Positions 7,310 through 14,365 are shown, counted from the stretch's first letter. The stretch is 14,482 nucleotides of DNA from Bacillota bacterium (GCA_017861495.1 JAGFXW010000033.1:1-14482); one strand, 5' to 3'. Numbers and translations are program-made. The notes: a model not told the origin generated them from the sequence alone.

Positions 7310-7643
7310 ATGACAATATTTTTTTTGCAAATGCAAACAGTTGGGTAATTATGGTTGCCACACTATAAGGATTGCCACCCACGCCTTCAACTAAAAGTCC
7401 ATAACTCCTTGTATTGCGCGGCCCAAGCGATGTTCAGAACCATCATAAAAAATTGGTTTATCTACTGATTCATTTTTTGCCCAATGAAATATTACCCTTA
7501 TTACGCCAAGTTATGCAGCGATGAATCGTCTATTTTCTCGGTATTTTCTCTCATTTTCAAGACCTTTTCCCAGGTATGAGAAATTGCAGTTTACCTCACT
7601 CCTCTTTGCCGCTGCCAGGCTCACCGCCATTTAGCCATCCGGA
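7310..7643. promoter_or_regulatory. intergenic control region with candidate activator sites
   Basis: No gene is seen in the 611 bp between the operon and the activator (7123-7733). Candidate operators upstream of the -24 element are TTTGCA-AA-TGCAAA, a perfect inverted repeat at 7324-7337; a direct repeat TTGCCAC at 7355-7361 and 7372-7378; and an imperfect palindrome GATGTTCAGAACCATC at 7429-7444. The last is about 120-135 bp upstream of -24, a usual distance for an enhancer site. None can be assigned to the activator from sequence alone. Confidence 0.35.
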
Positions 7644-7672
7644 TTGCTTTGAAAGAACAATCGTATTACAAT
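7644..7672 (+). promoter_or_regulatory. sigma-70-type promoter of the activator gene
   Basis: TTGCTT (7644-7649) and TACAAT (7667-7672) have a 17-nt spacer. The predicted start near 7679 leaves a leader of about 55 nt before ATG 7734. This suggests the activator is made by housekeeping polymerase while its target operon uses sigma-54. Confidence 0.55.
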
Positions 7673-7733
7673 TATGGTTAACCTGGTATTGCAAGAACAA
7701 GTCCCTTGAGAAATAGGCAGGAGGAAGCAAGAA

Positions 7734-9821
7734 ATGAAAACCGGTTTAAACCCTGGGGAAAATGACGCCCGCTATACCAACATGATCGCTATCACCACCG
7801 AAAAAGATCTTTTTTCCACACGGTGGCAAGAAATTTCCCGCTGCAAAGAAAAATTTTTAGCAGACGATGCAGACCCGCGCTCATTTCCCGAAATGAACCT
7901 TGAAGTAGCCGAATCCTGGATCCGTTCACGGGCAAACGGCATTGATCCATATTCCAAAAAACTGGGTAAAAGCCTGGATCCGGATCAAGCAAAAGCAGTC
8001 ATGGAACAAAACCGGCTGTTAATCGATACCGCGATTCCTTTGATTGCGGCCTTCAAGCCTTTGTTAAAAAGTTCCGGTTATATGCTGACCATCCACAATG
8101 ATAACGGAACCATCTTGCATATCGACGGTGATACCAACGAAATGTCCTCGTTCGATACCATTAACGTGAAAGTCGGACACGTATGGAACGAAACGACCGT
8201 CGGAACCACAGCCCATGGCTTGAGTATGCATTGTAAATCTCCGATCCAATTACTCGGCCCGGAAAACTACTGTAATGCCCTGCAAGATAATATTAGTTCC
8301 GCCGCTCCCATTTTCGATAAAAACGGAAATGTAATCAGCACGTTAGTCTTATTACAGGCACTCCGAACTCTTCCCCTGGAACAAACGCTGCAAAGTCTGT
8401 GGACGCATACCCTCGGCTGGGTTACCTCCATGTGCGTAGCCATCGAAACACAATTGCAATTGAAGCAGCATAATATGAAACTGAGCCTTACCAATAATAC
8501 ATTGGACACCACGCTTTCCTTCATCGGCCAGGGAATTGCCACCATTGATAAAATGAACAGAATTACCCATGCCAACAAAAAATTCAGCCAGATGCTGGAT
8601 GTAAATGCCGCGGAAATCGCACAAAAAAACATTGCGGAAATTTTCGGCGAACAACCCCTGCTGCAAAAAGCCCTTATGCAAAAACTAGAAAAAGATTTCG
8701 AGATTTCCGTCGGCAATAAACAGTTTTTAGCAAGTGTAAAACCCATATTAAATCTGGACCATTCACAGGTTGAAGGCGCCGTGATCCGCATTCAGGATAT
8801 CTATAAGGTAAACGAACTGGCAACGCGCCGCTTTGGCGCAAGCGCCCGCTATAGCTTTGGATCGATTATTGGCGACAGCTCTCCGATGCGAAAGGCAAAA
8901 GAAAATGCGAAAAAATTTGCTAAAACCTCCGATAATATCCTTCTGGTTGGCGAAAGCGGGACCGGAAAAGAATTATTTGCGCAGGCTATCCATAATGAAC
9001 ATTGTCCTCAAGGCCCGTTTATCGCAATTAATTGCGCGGCATTGCCGCGAAACCTGATTGAAAGTGAACTGTTTGGTTATGTCGGCGGAACATTTACCGG
9101 CGCAGACCGTGAAGGGCGCCCCGGTAAAATCGAGCTGGCCCATGGCGGTACGTTATTTTTGGACGAGATCGGCGATATGCCTTTTGAAATCCAGGCCGTC
9201 TTGCTGCGCGTTCTAGACAGCAAGAAAGTCATGCGCATTGGCGACAAACAGTACAGGAATGTCGATTTCCGCCTCATTGCCGCAACACATAAAAATTTAC
9301 CGAAAATGGTTGAGGAAAACCAATTTCGGCACGATCTTTATTTTCGGTTGTCGGTATTGCGGATCATGATCCCTCCGCTGCGCGACAGAAAAAATGATAT
9401 TTTATTCCTCGCTGAACACCTGATCCAAAACTACTGTCAGCGAATGGACAGAAAAAAAATAGGCATCAGCCCCCGTGCCCAGACGAAGATATTGGAATAT
9501 CACTGGCCGGGAAATGTAAGACAACTGGAAAGCGCCATCATCTATGCGATCAACCTGGCGCAAGACAGCGGCATCATTGATTTCGAACATTTGCCGGAAG
9601 AAATTATAAACCAGGATGATCGAACAACAGACAACACATCTCCTGGCGATAGGGACGGATCAACCTCTTCTCTTAACAAAACGATGTCTTTAAAGGAAGC
9701 CGAAAAAATTGTTATCAAAAATGTTCTCGTACAGACCGGTAATAATATCGAATTGTCGGCCAAACTACTAGAAATGGGCAAATCCACCTTGTACCGAAAG
9801 CTCAAAGAATATAATTTATAA
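7734..9821 (+). CDS. sigma-54-dependent activator (GAF-PAS-AAA+-Fis HTH)
   Basis: The 695 residues resemble AcoR/DhaR-type activators. A GAF-like sensor spans about 80-225 (VGHVWNETTVGTTAHGL, then SSAAPIFDKNGNVI). A PAS domain spans about 255-365 (IGQGIATIDKMNRITHANKKF). The AAA+ core spans about 385-610, with Walker A G406-ESGTGKE, Walker B LFLDEIG (D477, E478) and the arginine-rich RHDLYFRLSV. A Fis-type helix-turn-helix closes the protein (about 660-695: NIELSAKLLEMGKSTLYRKL). The sigma-54 contact loop reads GTFTGA (452-457) rather than GAFTGA. No receiver domain is present, so it probably senses a small molecule directly. GGAGGA precedes ATG 7734. Its divergent position to a -24/-12 promoter implies it switches on the transhydroxylase operon. 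Confidence 0.92.
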   Translation: MKTGLNPGENDARYTNMIAITTEKDLFSTRWQEISRCKEKFLADDADPRSFPEMNLEVAESWIRSRANGIDPYSKKLGKSLDPDQAKAVMEQNRLLIDTAIPLIAAFKPLLKSSGYMLTIHNDNGTILHIDGDTNEMSSFDTINVKVGHVWNETTVGTTAHGLSMHCKSPIQLLGPENYCNALQDNISSAAPIFDKNGNVISTLVLLQALRTLPLEQTLQSLWTHTLGWVTSMCVAIETQLQLKQHNMKLSLTNNTLDTTLSFIGQGIATIDKMNRITHANKKFSQMLDVNAAEIAQKNIAEIFGEQPLLQKALMQKLEKDFEISVGNKQFLASVKPILNLDHSQVEGAVIRIQDIYKVNELATRRFGASARYSFGSIIGDSSPMRKAKENAKKFAKTSDNILLVGESGTGKELFAQAIHNEHCPQGPFIAINCAALPRNLIESELFGYVGGTFTGADREGRPGKIELAHGGTLFLDEIGDMPFEIQAVLLRVLDSKKVMRIGDKQYRNVDFRLIAATHKNLPKMVEENQFRHDLYFRLSVLRIMIPPLRDRKNDILFLAEHLIQNYCQRMDRKKIGISPRAQTKILEYHWPGNVRQLESAIIYAINLAQDSGIIDFEHLPEEIINQDDRTTDNTSPGDRDGSTSSLNKTMSLKEAEKIVIKNVLVQTGNNIELSAKLLEMGKSTLYRKLKEYNL

Positions 9822-9864
9822 CCAGGATCTGCAAGAGTGGTTCTACTCCCAACCGCCATTAACC

Positions 9865-9913
9865 AAAAAACAGAGATGGTTTAGCCTTTTAGGCAAACCG
9901 TCTCTGTTTTTTT
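9865..9913. terminator. bidirectional terminator after the activator gene
   Basis: AACAGAGA (9869-9876) pairs with TCTCTGTT (9901-9908), and GGTTT/AAACC plus GCC/GGC continue the stem with one wobble and one bulge around a short T-rich loop. It is flanked by A6 on the left and T7 on the right, so it can end the activator transcript and also the leftward unit arriving from 9990. Confidence 0.8.
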
Positions 9914-9989
9914 GGCTCGTAACTTTTTTATCGTTGCACAATCTTCAATTCATCATCCAACTTATTGCAACAATGTAAGATAGCCTTGC

Positions 9990-10127
9990 TCAACTTGGAG
10001 AGTTATTATTTTTATTGCACCACATAGAAATACACCGGTATAATAACCTGCTCCTCGCCTTAGGGGTTCTTTGTACGTAGGACAGCCAGCGATGCATAAG
10101 TTTATGACGCAATGTTTCCTTGCTCAT
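9990..10127 (-). CDS. unrecognised 45-residue basic protein
   Basis: The chosen ATG (10127) has AGGAGT 7 nt upstream, giving MSKETLRHKLMHRW and a C-terminus rich in Arg, Lys and Asn. The same frame is open up to an ATG at 10190 that overlaps the stop of the preceding gene (TAATG), which would give 66 residues by translational coupling; either start, or both, may be used. Content is K/R-rich with one Cys pair candidate (RCISMWC). No family was recognised. It is the second gene of a leftward two-gene unit behind the structured leader at 10585-10680. Confidence 0.45.
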   Translation of the reverse strand: MSKETLRHKLMHRWLSYVQRTPKARSRLLYRCISMWCNKNNNSPS

Positions 10128-10189
10128 TTTAATCACTCCTATTTTCCCCCGCAACAGCGAGTGCAATCCTTTACTGTAACCGAATATCA

Positions 10190-10453
10190 TTACATTGCAT
10201 GTTCTTCCACACAGGAAGTCATAGCTTCTGCCATTTGACGAATCACAAGGGCGATATTGGTTTTTGATAAAATAAAAGGATGTTCGATATAAGATGAGGC
10301 AGCCACCACAAGACCAAACCGTTTTTCATCCGTTGCATACAAAAGGTCAATATCTTTGTACGCATCTTGAGTATCGGCAGCGATCTGCACAAAAAAGGGA
10401 AACGTTTCTAGTGAAATACCACCGATTTTCATAGTAAAATCCGATTTTTGCAT
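10190..10453 (-). CDS. unrecognised 87-residue protein downstream of a structured leader RNA
   Basis: ATG 10453 follows a GGTGGGGAAT stretch that serves as a moderate ribosome site. An alternative start is the in-frame ATG eight codons into the reading frame. The product looks like a compact soluble alpha/beta protein (MKIGGISLETFPFFVQIAAD..., ...YIEHPFILSKTNIALVIRQM) without membrane segment, signal peptide or cysteine motif. No family was recognised. Its stop overlaps the potential ATG of the next frame. It begins only 23 nt after a strong terminator-like hairpin with a T tract, which points to control of this gene by attenuation. Confidence 0.6.
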   Translation of the reverse strand: MQKSDFTMKIGGISLETFPFFVQIAADTQDAYKDIDLLYATDEKRFGLVVAASSYIEHPFILSKTNIALVIRQMAEAMTSCVEEHAM

Positions 10454-10475
10454 ACAAATTCCCCACCTATCCTTG

Positions 10476-10523
10476 AAAAATAAATATGCCAAGCCTTTTC
10501 ATAACGGAAAGGCTTGGCATATT
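10476..10523 (-). terminator. terminator-like hairpin in the leader of the 87-residue gene
   Basis: A perfect 16-bp inverted repeat (10483-10498 with 10508-10523) has a 9-nt loop. On the minus strand it is followed by TTTATTTTTC and then by the ribosome site of the gene at 10453. It could be the expression platform of a riboswitch or simply the terminator of a stand-alone RNA. I did not find an obvious alternative pairing partner (antiterminator). Confidence 0.75.
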
Positions 10524-10584
10524 GCATCAGACAAACACGAACAAAGTCGCAAATCGGCATAAATAAATCGCGGCCTGAAATCAA

Positions 10585-10680
10585 CACTCCTTTCCAAACG
10601 GGAAGCATAGCCGTTTCCAGCTATACCGATCGGCTGTATACCATTCCTATTCGGTTAAGGTATATCAGCTACGGAGTTAC
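10585..10680 (-). ncRNA. structured leader RNA, riboswitch candidate
   Basis: On the minus strand three hairpins are enclosed by a closing helix. P1 pairs 10673-10678 (AACTCC) with 10585-10590 (GGAGTG). P2 pairs 10659-10669 with 10633-10642: ten base pairs, one bulged A, and a 16-nt loop containing CCGAATAGG. P3 is seven base pairs capped by a GAAA tetraloop (ATAGCTG-GAAA-CGGCTAT, 10607-10624). P4 is a short CTTCC/GGAA hairpin (10592-10605). A promoter lies just upstream and a terminator hairpin about 60 nt downstream. The gene for a molybdate-binding protein is divergent, so a molybdenum-cofactor-type riboswitch is worth testing; I cannot confirm that family by eye. Confidence 0.5.
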
Positions 10681-10696
10681 ATATTAAATTTTAGAA

Positions 10697-10724
10697 TTTA
10701 TACCATACATTACTAATTTAACAA
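10697..10724 (-). promoter_or_regulatory. promoter of the structured leader RNA unit
   Basis: On the minus strand TTGTTA (10724-10719) and TATAAA (10702-10697, preceded by GG) have a 16-nt spacer, with a start near 10690, immediately before the P1 helix. A second possibility is TTGACT (10749-10744) with TATTGT at 17 nt. Confidence 0.5.
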
Positions 10725-10883
10725 TAATATAAAACAGCGTTCAAGTCAACATAATTTACCGACTTTATTCTATTTTTCCCTTTTTTAATAAAAAACACTC
10801 AATTTAACTATATAAAAACAAACATAACCATATTATAAATTATCAATATTCAGATAAATATTTCATTTGAGTTGATTTTCAGA

Positions 10884-10912
10884 TTGTTCAAAAATACATC
10901 TCATGGTATAAT
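10884..10912 (+). promoter_or_regulatory. promoter of the mop gene
   Basis: TTGTTC (10884-10889) and consensus TATAAT (10907-10912) have a 17-nt spacer. The start would be near 10919, about 33 nt before ATG 10952. The 130 bp to the left is very AT-rich and holds no gene. Confidence 0.65.
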
Positions 10913-10951
10913 GCAAGCAAGGCATATTCATTAAATTTGAGGAGGGTTATT

Positions 10952-11155
10952 ATGAAAATCAGCGGAAGAAATAAACTGGAAGGCACAGTGAAATCGGTCG
11001 TCAAAGGAAATGTTATGGCCAAAGTTGTCGTAGACTATAAAGGAACCGAACTGGTAGCCGCCATCACCATCGACTCTGTTGACGATCTCGACCTCAAAGT
11101 TGGCGACAAAGTTACCGCGCTGGTTAAAGCTACAGAAATGATGATTATAAAATAA
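10952..11155 (+). CDS. Mop-type molybdate/tungstate-binding protein (TOBE domain)
   Basis: The 67-residue product is a single Mop/TOBE domain: MKISGRNKLEGTVKSVVKG, then AKVVVDY, ELVAAITIDSVDDL, LKVGDKVTALVKATEMMI. This is the pattern of molbindins, which oligomerise and store or buffer molybdate or tungstate in the cytosol. GGAGG at 10941-10945 fixes the ATG; an in-frame TTG at 10937 would overlap that site and is rejected. Transcribed alone, with its own promoter and terminator. A molybdate buffer fits the neighbouring molybdopterin enzyme, though the two are separately regulated. High confidence in the family, less in the ligand. Confidence 0.92.
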   Translation: MKISGRNKLEGTVKSVVKGNVMAKVVVDYKGTELVAAITIDSVDDLDLKVGDKVTALVKATEMMIIK

Positions 11156-11164
11156 CCCACACAC

Positions 11165-11210
11165 AAAAAATGCCGTTTCGAAATTATGTATTTCGAAATG
11201 GCATTTTTTT
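11165..11210 (+). terminator. terminator of the mop gene
   Basis: A 14-bp stem (11171-11184 with 11190-11203, one G-T pair) with loop TATGT is flanked by A6 and T7. It lies 10 nt past the stop codon. Confidence 0.9.
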
Positions 11211-11224
11211 GTGCAAAATCTGAG

Positions 11225-11257
11225 AACTTTGGGAAATATTCCAAAGTTTTTACTTTT
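11225..11257 (+). terminator. second hairpin with T tract, possibly a remnant
   Basis: AACTTTGG (11225-11232) pairs with CCAAAGTT (11241-11248), followed by TTTACTTTTTT. It could back up the mop terminator. Its core CTTTGG-N8-CCAAAG equals that of the two tRNA terminators at 12962-12987 and 14404-14429. Confidence 0.5.
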
Positions 11258-11299
11258 TTGATACATGGACGAACGGCAGGGATCGCTCGTTAGCCCTGC

Positions 11300-11536
11300 T
11301 CATTCCCATGCAAATGTTACGGTAATCGCCAATTGATCATTTTCCGGCACAATTTTATAATACGTGGCGTAATGCAAAAGTCGCTCAAACGCTTTCTTTT
11401 GCAACGAAGTTTCCCCAATGATCATGGGAACATTAAATGTTATAAGAGACTTGTTATTAAAGTTTTCCACAACACTTACATCGTTGGAAATCGTATTGAT
11501 TTTAGCCAAAATACGAATAAACGTGGATCTTTTCAT
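11300..11536 (-). CDS. unrecognised 78-residue protein
   Basis: ATG 11536 is chosen because AAGGAGGGTG lies just upstream; the upstream in-frame start at 11575 would include this site. The protein (MKRSTFIRILAKINTISNDV..., ...NDQLAITVTFAWE) looks soluble, with an N-terminal helix and a beta-rich end. It has no cysteines, signal or known motif that I recognise. It lies 45 nt after the diguanylate cyclase gene on the same strand and probably shares its transcript. Confidence 0.6.
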   Translation of the reverse strand: MKRSTFIRILAKINTISNDVSVVENFNNKSLITFNVPMIIGETSLQKKAFERLLHYATYYKIVPENDQLAITVTFAWE

Positions 11537-11581
11537 AATAACACCCTCCTTATAACCTTCTGCGCTTATTGTCAACGAAAA

Positions 11582-12745
11582 CTATAATTTGATTTCCTCG
11601 CAAGCATCGAATATTGCATAGTTTCCTCCTGCCCGCTTCGCTTTGTATAACGCAATATCCGCAAGACGCAGCAATTCATCAATATCTTTTATCTTGTCAG
11701 TACTTACAGAAACGCCGATGCTTACGGTCGTCTTTATTTTCGTTTTTCCCCAGTCGATCGATAGATATTCCGCTTCTTTCCGCAGCCTTTCTGCAATTTT
11801 AAACAAAATAAATTTATCCGCAGCAGGTAAAATTATCACAAATTCATCACCGCCATAACGAAACACCACGTCATGCTTACGCAGCTCACGACAAATCAAC
11901 CTACTCAGCTCCACAAGATAGCAGTCACCAGCCCCATGCCCATAATTGTCATTAATTTCTTTAAACTTATCGATATCCACCCATAAAACTCCAGCTTCCA
12001 AACACCGTCCATGCAGTAACTTTTCATTTAAAAATTTATCCATCGCCCTACGATTAGGAATACCAGTTAAGGAATCAACAAACGCCTGTTCACGAACTTC
12101 CGCTCCTAAGCGAAAAGTAACCAGCCAAAAGTAACATAAGGGCAAAGCCGAAAGAACAGCTAAATGGCCCCAACTTCCTAAGGCCGGCAATAATCCCGGA
12201 AGCCAAAAACCATCAAATGATTTCTCAACAACTACACTCCGAAAAATGGCTACGCATATATGCACTATCAGTATTATTGTCAGCAGACGTAACGGTGCTT
12301 CTTTCCGCACCTCACTCTTGTGTATTGTCCAAATACTAAGTACACAATAAAATGTGGTTATTCCGCAAAAAATTAGGACTCGATAAAAAAAAGAAGGTAT
12401 CACATACGTAAAATAGAGCACCAACGTGATTTGGACAAGCATGACCGCACACATGACATACCGCATTCTTGGTTTCGAACCCACATAACGACATATTCCT
12501 TCTTGTAATGCAACAAACGTTCCGGCAAAACAAATATTCGCAACAATTATCGATAATGAATCCGGTATAATAGCTCTTAAGGCGAAAAGCACAGCACCTA
12601 TACTAGACAATATTAAGCTAATACTCCAACAACCAAGAACAGCCCTCATAGTCCGAGCGTAATACCAAGCCAATATTAATATGAATGTATTAACAAGAAT
12701 GGTTATTGTACCTGTAAAAAATATGGTACGAACATCAAAAAGCAC
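11582..12745 (-). CDS. membrane-anchored diguanylate cyclase (GGDEF)
   Basis: The product makes cyclic di-GMP from two GTP. About seven hydrophobic segments fill the first 200 or so residues (for example TITILVNTFILILAWYY, YVMCAVMLVQITLVLYF, LRLLTIILIVHICVAIF). A GGDEF domain follows: DSLTGIPNRRAM, WVDIDKFKEINDNYGHGAGD, and RYGGDEFVIIL at about 296-306. RKHD five residues before it is an intact RxxD inhibitory site, so product feedback is expected. There is no EAL or HD-GYP domain. I chose GTG 12745 because AAGAAGG lies 7 nt upstream; TTG 12769, eight codons earlier, has no ribosome site. The ligand of the membrane part is unknown. Confidence 0.88.
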   Translation of the reverse strand: MLFDVRTIFFTGTITILVNTFILILAWYYARTMRAVLGCWSISLILSSIGAVLFALRAIIPDSLSIIVANICFAGTFVALQEGICRYVGSKPRMRYVMCAVMLVQITLVLYFTYVIPSFFYRVLIFCGITTFYCVLSIWTIHKSEVRKEAPLRLLTIILIVHICVAIFRSVVVEKSFDGFWLPGLLPALGSWGHLAVLSALPLCYFWLVTFRLGAEVREQAFVDSLTGIPNRRAMDKFLNEKLLHGRCLEAGVLWVDIDKFKEINDNYGHGAGDCYLVELSRLICRELRKHDVVFRYGGDEFVIILPAADKFILFKIAERLRKEAEYLSIDWGKTKIKTTVSIGVSVSTDKIKDIDELLRLADIALYKAKRAGGNYAIFDACEEIKL

Positions 12746-12926
12746 ATCAACACCTTCTTTAGTAAACAAAGTGGAGAAACAATGCTGATAAAATATAAGC
12801 TCGTCTATGTTTTAACAGTTCCGGAGTTTCTTTATAAATTTGAGTGGTGTTTACTATGAAGTATTTCGGTTAAATAGACCATATATCCTTTAACGATCCA
12901 GATAAATGACCAGCCTTTTATACCTA
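12746..12926. other. gene-free stretch upstream of the diguanylate cyclase
   Basis: AT-rich, with no credible reading frame. It should contain the cyclase promoter, but the -10-like TATATT and TATAAA on the minus strand lack good -35 partners, so I do not call one. Confidence 0.5.
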
Positions 12927-12950
12927 ACCCCATAAATCGCCCCCCAAGCA

Positions 12951-12987
12951 AAAAAATAAGAGCTTTGGAAAATTTTCCAAAGCTCGA
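12951..12987 (-). terminator. terminator, left copy
   Basis: A perfect 26-nt palindrome at 12962-12987 (GAGCTTTGGAAAA and its complement) is followed on the minus strand by TCTTATTTTTTTG. It sits 15 nt past the CCA end of the tRNA fragment. Confidence 0.75.
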
Positions 12988-13002
12988 GAACTTTTATTAA
13001 TG

Positions 13003-13040
13003 GCGGAGTGGCAGGGATTTGAACCCTGGCATGGATTGCT
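13003..13040 (-). pseudogene. tRNA 3'-end fragment (serine-like), left copy
   Basis: On the minus strand the sequence contains the T arm CAGGG-TTCAAAT-CCCTG, acceptor strand CCACTCC, discriminator G and encoded CCA. Discriminator G and a GGGAGCAATCC-like variable arm (extending left to about 13047) point to a class-II serine tRNA. One base differs from the right copy, weakening the variable stem. The sequence beyond 13048 does not fold into a proper anticodon arm, and no matching 5' acceptor strand GGAGTGG is present, so this is a fragment and not a gene. Confidence 0.7.
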
Positions 13041-13270
13041 CCCTCTAACGATTTAACAATTAGTCGCTTCCCTTTTTTGTTATCTTTTGAGCCTATTTTA
13101 TGGCATTTTGAGCACTAATCCAGAGCATATTTTCTATTCTTTATATGTTTTCCATGCTGTATAATTTGAAATCACCCCACAGCAAACCTGGCTTCAAAAG
13201 TACCCGTATTCTCGTTTTGATCGCAATCGGTCTTCACTACCATTCAAAAAAGGTCACATTCGATATAAAC
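13041..13270. other. gene-free left arm of the island
   Basis: AT-rich with no credible gene; the frame at 13145-13375 on the plus strand runs over the toxin gene. It includes one copy of the 12-mer AAATCACCCCAC at 13169-13180. Confidence 0.5.
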
Positions 13271-13588
13271 TTACAACAACCAGCCATAATCCTGACGGGT
13301 ATCCACAACCGCATCAATATACACTATATTTTCTTTGATCTGATAAATCAGGAGATATCTTTTTTCGAGCAATAGTTTCCGATATTTCCCCTTCGTAATC
13401 ATCGGGTCAATCAAAATCGGATTTCTTTCGGGAAACTGTTCCAAAGAGGTTGCTTTATCCCGAAATTCTTCAATAAGCCGCAAAGCAGCCTCTTCGCTGA
13501 CTTGAGCCAAAAATCGAGCATGAAGCACTAGCATTTGCGTAGCTTCTTCAGAAATAATAACGGTATACGTTCTATTTTCGTTGCTCAT
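13271..13588 (-). CDS. RelE/ParE-family toxin
   Basis: The 105-residue product ends in the usual RelE/ParE pattern YRKLLLEKRYLLIYQIKEN followed by VYIDAVVDTRQDY, with the basic and arginine residues typical of ribosome-dependent mRNA endonucleases; ParE-like gyrase inhibition cannot be excluded. ATG 13588 is preceded by GAGG with a 6-nt gap and overlaps the antitoxin gene by 17 nt; the upstream ATG at 13600 is less well placed. Located inside the tRNA-bounded island, as mobile toxin-antitoxin pairs often are. Confidence 0.85.
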   Translation of the reverse strand: MSNENRTYTVIISEEATQMLVLHARFLAQVSEEAALRLIEEFRDKATSLEQFPERNPILIDPMITKGKYRKLLLEKRYLLIYQIKENIVYIDAVVDTRQDYGWLL

Positions 13589-13859
13589 CCCGTACCTCAT
13601 GAACAGCCGCTTTCATCATAATGGATACTTCTTCAATAGAATGACCCGTCTTTCCTTGCAGTCTACCCTCTTCTGCAACAAGTAAACTTTCCCGCAAGCG
13701 CAACATACTTTCCCGTTTCGCATAGGTCGCAAGATCCATAACCACGAGATCGCCTTCACCATTTTTAGTCAGGTAAACCGGTTCTCCTGAACGCTTACAT
13801 AGTTCCGATATCGCATTATAGTTCTTACGGATCGCCGCAGACGGTTTTATATTCATCAT
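13572..13859 (-). CDS. Phd/YefM-family antitoxin
   Basis: The 95-residue product starts MMNIKPSAAIRKNYNAISEL and continues GEPVYLTKNGEGDLVVMDLATY, the standard Phd/YefM DNA-binding fold that represses its own promoter; the C-terminal third would wrap the toxin. AAGGAGC lies 8 nt before ATG 13859, and the adjacent ATG 13856 is equally possible. It precedes the toxin and overlaps it, the normal order. The AT-rich 13870-13915 region holds TATAAT-like boxes on the minus strand and short repeats that may be the autoregulated operator. Confidence 0.9.
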   Translation of the reverse strand: MMNIKPSAAIRKNYNAISELCKRSGEPVYLTKNGEGDLVVMDLATYAKRESMLRLRESLLVAEEGRLQGKTGHSIEEVSIMMKAAVHEVRDEQRK

Positions 13860-14365
13860 GCAAAACAGCTCCTTACGTAGCATAATTATATCCTTATTAT
13901 ATACTTATACTACTACCGACAAGGATAGTTTGTCTATAGTCCGTTTTGTCCACCATGTCCGTCAATTTTTGAACACCCATAACCCCTTGATATATCCAAC
14001 GCCCTATAAAAATCCAGCGGACAGCGGACAATTTCTCGCTATTTACCATTTTAATCCAGTTTAATCATATGCGCCAAACAACCTCTTTTTGTATCACAAT
14101 TCCTGATGCTTTTACACATTTTATACCATATATAGGCAAACATCATATTCAAGTTGTCGGTAAAAATAATTTTAAACTCATTGCGTTTAAAGCTATCTCA
14201 AATTATCACAACTTCCACTTCGGTAAAATTATCAGTAGTGCTAAGCTTAATGAAGTCTCAAAATCGTTTCCTTCAAATAAAAACACCTTGAATAATCCGT
14301 GTGCAACATCCTAAAATTCATTACATTTGTCACAGATTTTGCAATGATTTCATACCTTCCATTTA
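13860..14365. other. gene-free right arm of the island
   Basis: The left part carries the antitoxin promoter region. Around 13948-14030 there are repeated GGACA/TGTCC words (on the plus strand CCGTTTTGTCC, CATGTCCGTC, AGCGGACAGCGGACA). The remainder is AT-rich; frames such as 14069-14314 (plus) show no motif, ribosome site or codon pattern that would support a gene. It may be decayed mobile DNA. Confidence 0.5.

Larger units (their letters stand above)
12927..13040. repeat. left copy of a 112-bp imperfect direct repeat (tRNA 3' end plus terminator)
   Basis: It aligns with 14371-14482 at roughly 90 percent identity, with a 2-base insertion just before the palindrome and most differences in the short spacer between terminator and tRNA end. 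It comprises an AAATCGCC-type 12-mer, an A7 run, a 26-nt perfect palindrome and a tRNA 3' half. The right copy runs off the window, so the repeat may be longer. Confidence 0.85.

Noticed and set aside
8267..8791. 174-codon open frame on the minus strand
   Set aside because: Antisense to the GAF-PAS part of the activator; Cys/Ser-rich composition typical of a shadow frame.
10937..10951. Upstream TTG start for the mop gene
   Set aside because: It overlaps the GGAGG ribosome site that serves ATG 10952, and the family begins at MKISGRN.
13003..13075. Complete tRNA gene (with an apparent GTT anticodon) at the left repeat
   Set aside because: The TTGTTAA stretch is not flanked by a pairing anticodon stem, and a 5' acceptor strand is missing; only the 3' part is tRNA-like.
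13145..13375. 76-codon plus-strand frame
   Set aside because: Runs antisense over the 3' end of the toxin gene and shows no motif.
14069..14314. 81-codon plus-strand frame in the island
   Set aside because: No ribosome site, no recognisable motif, AT-rich; better left as non-coding.
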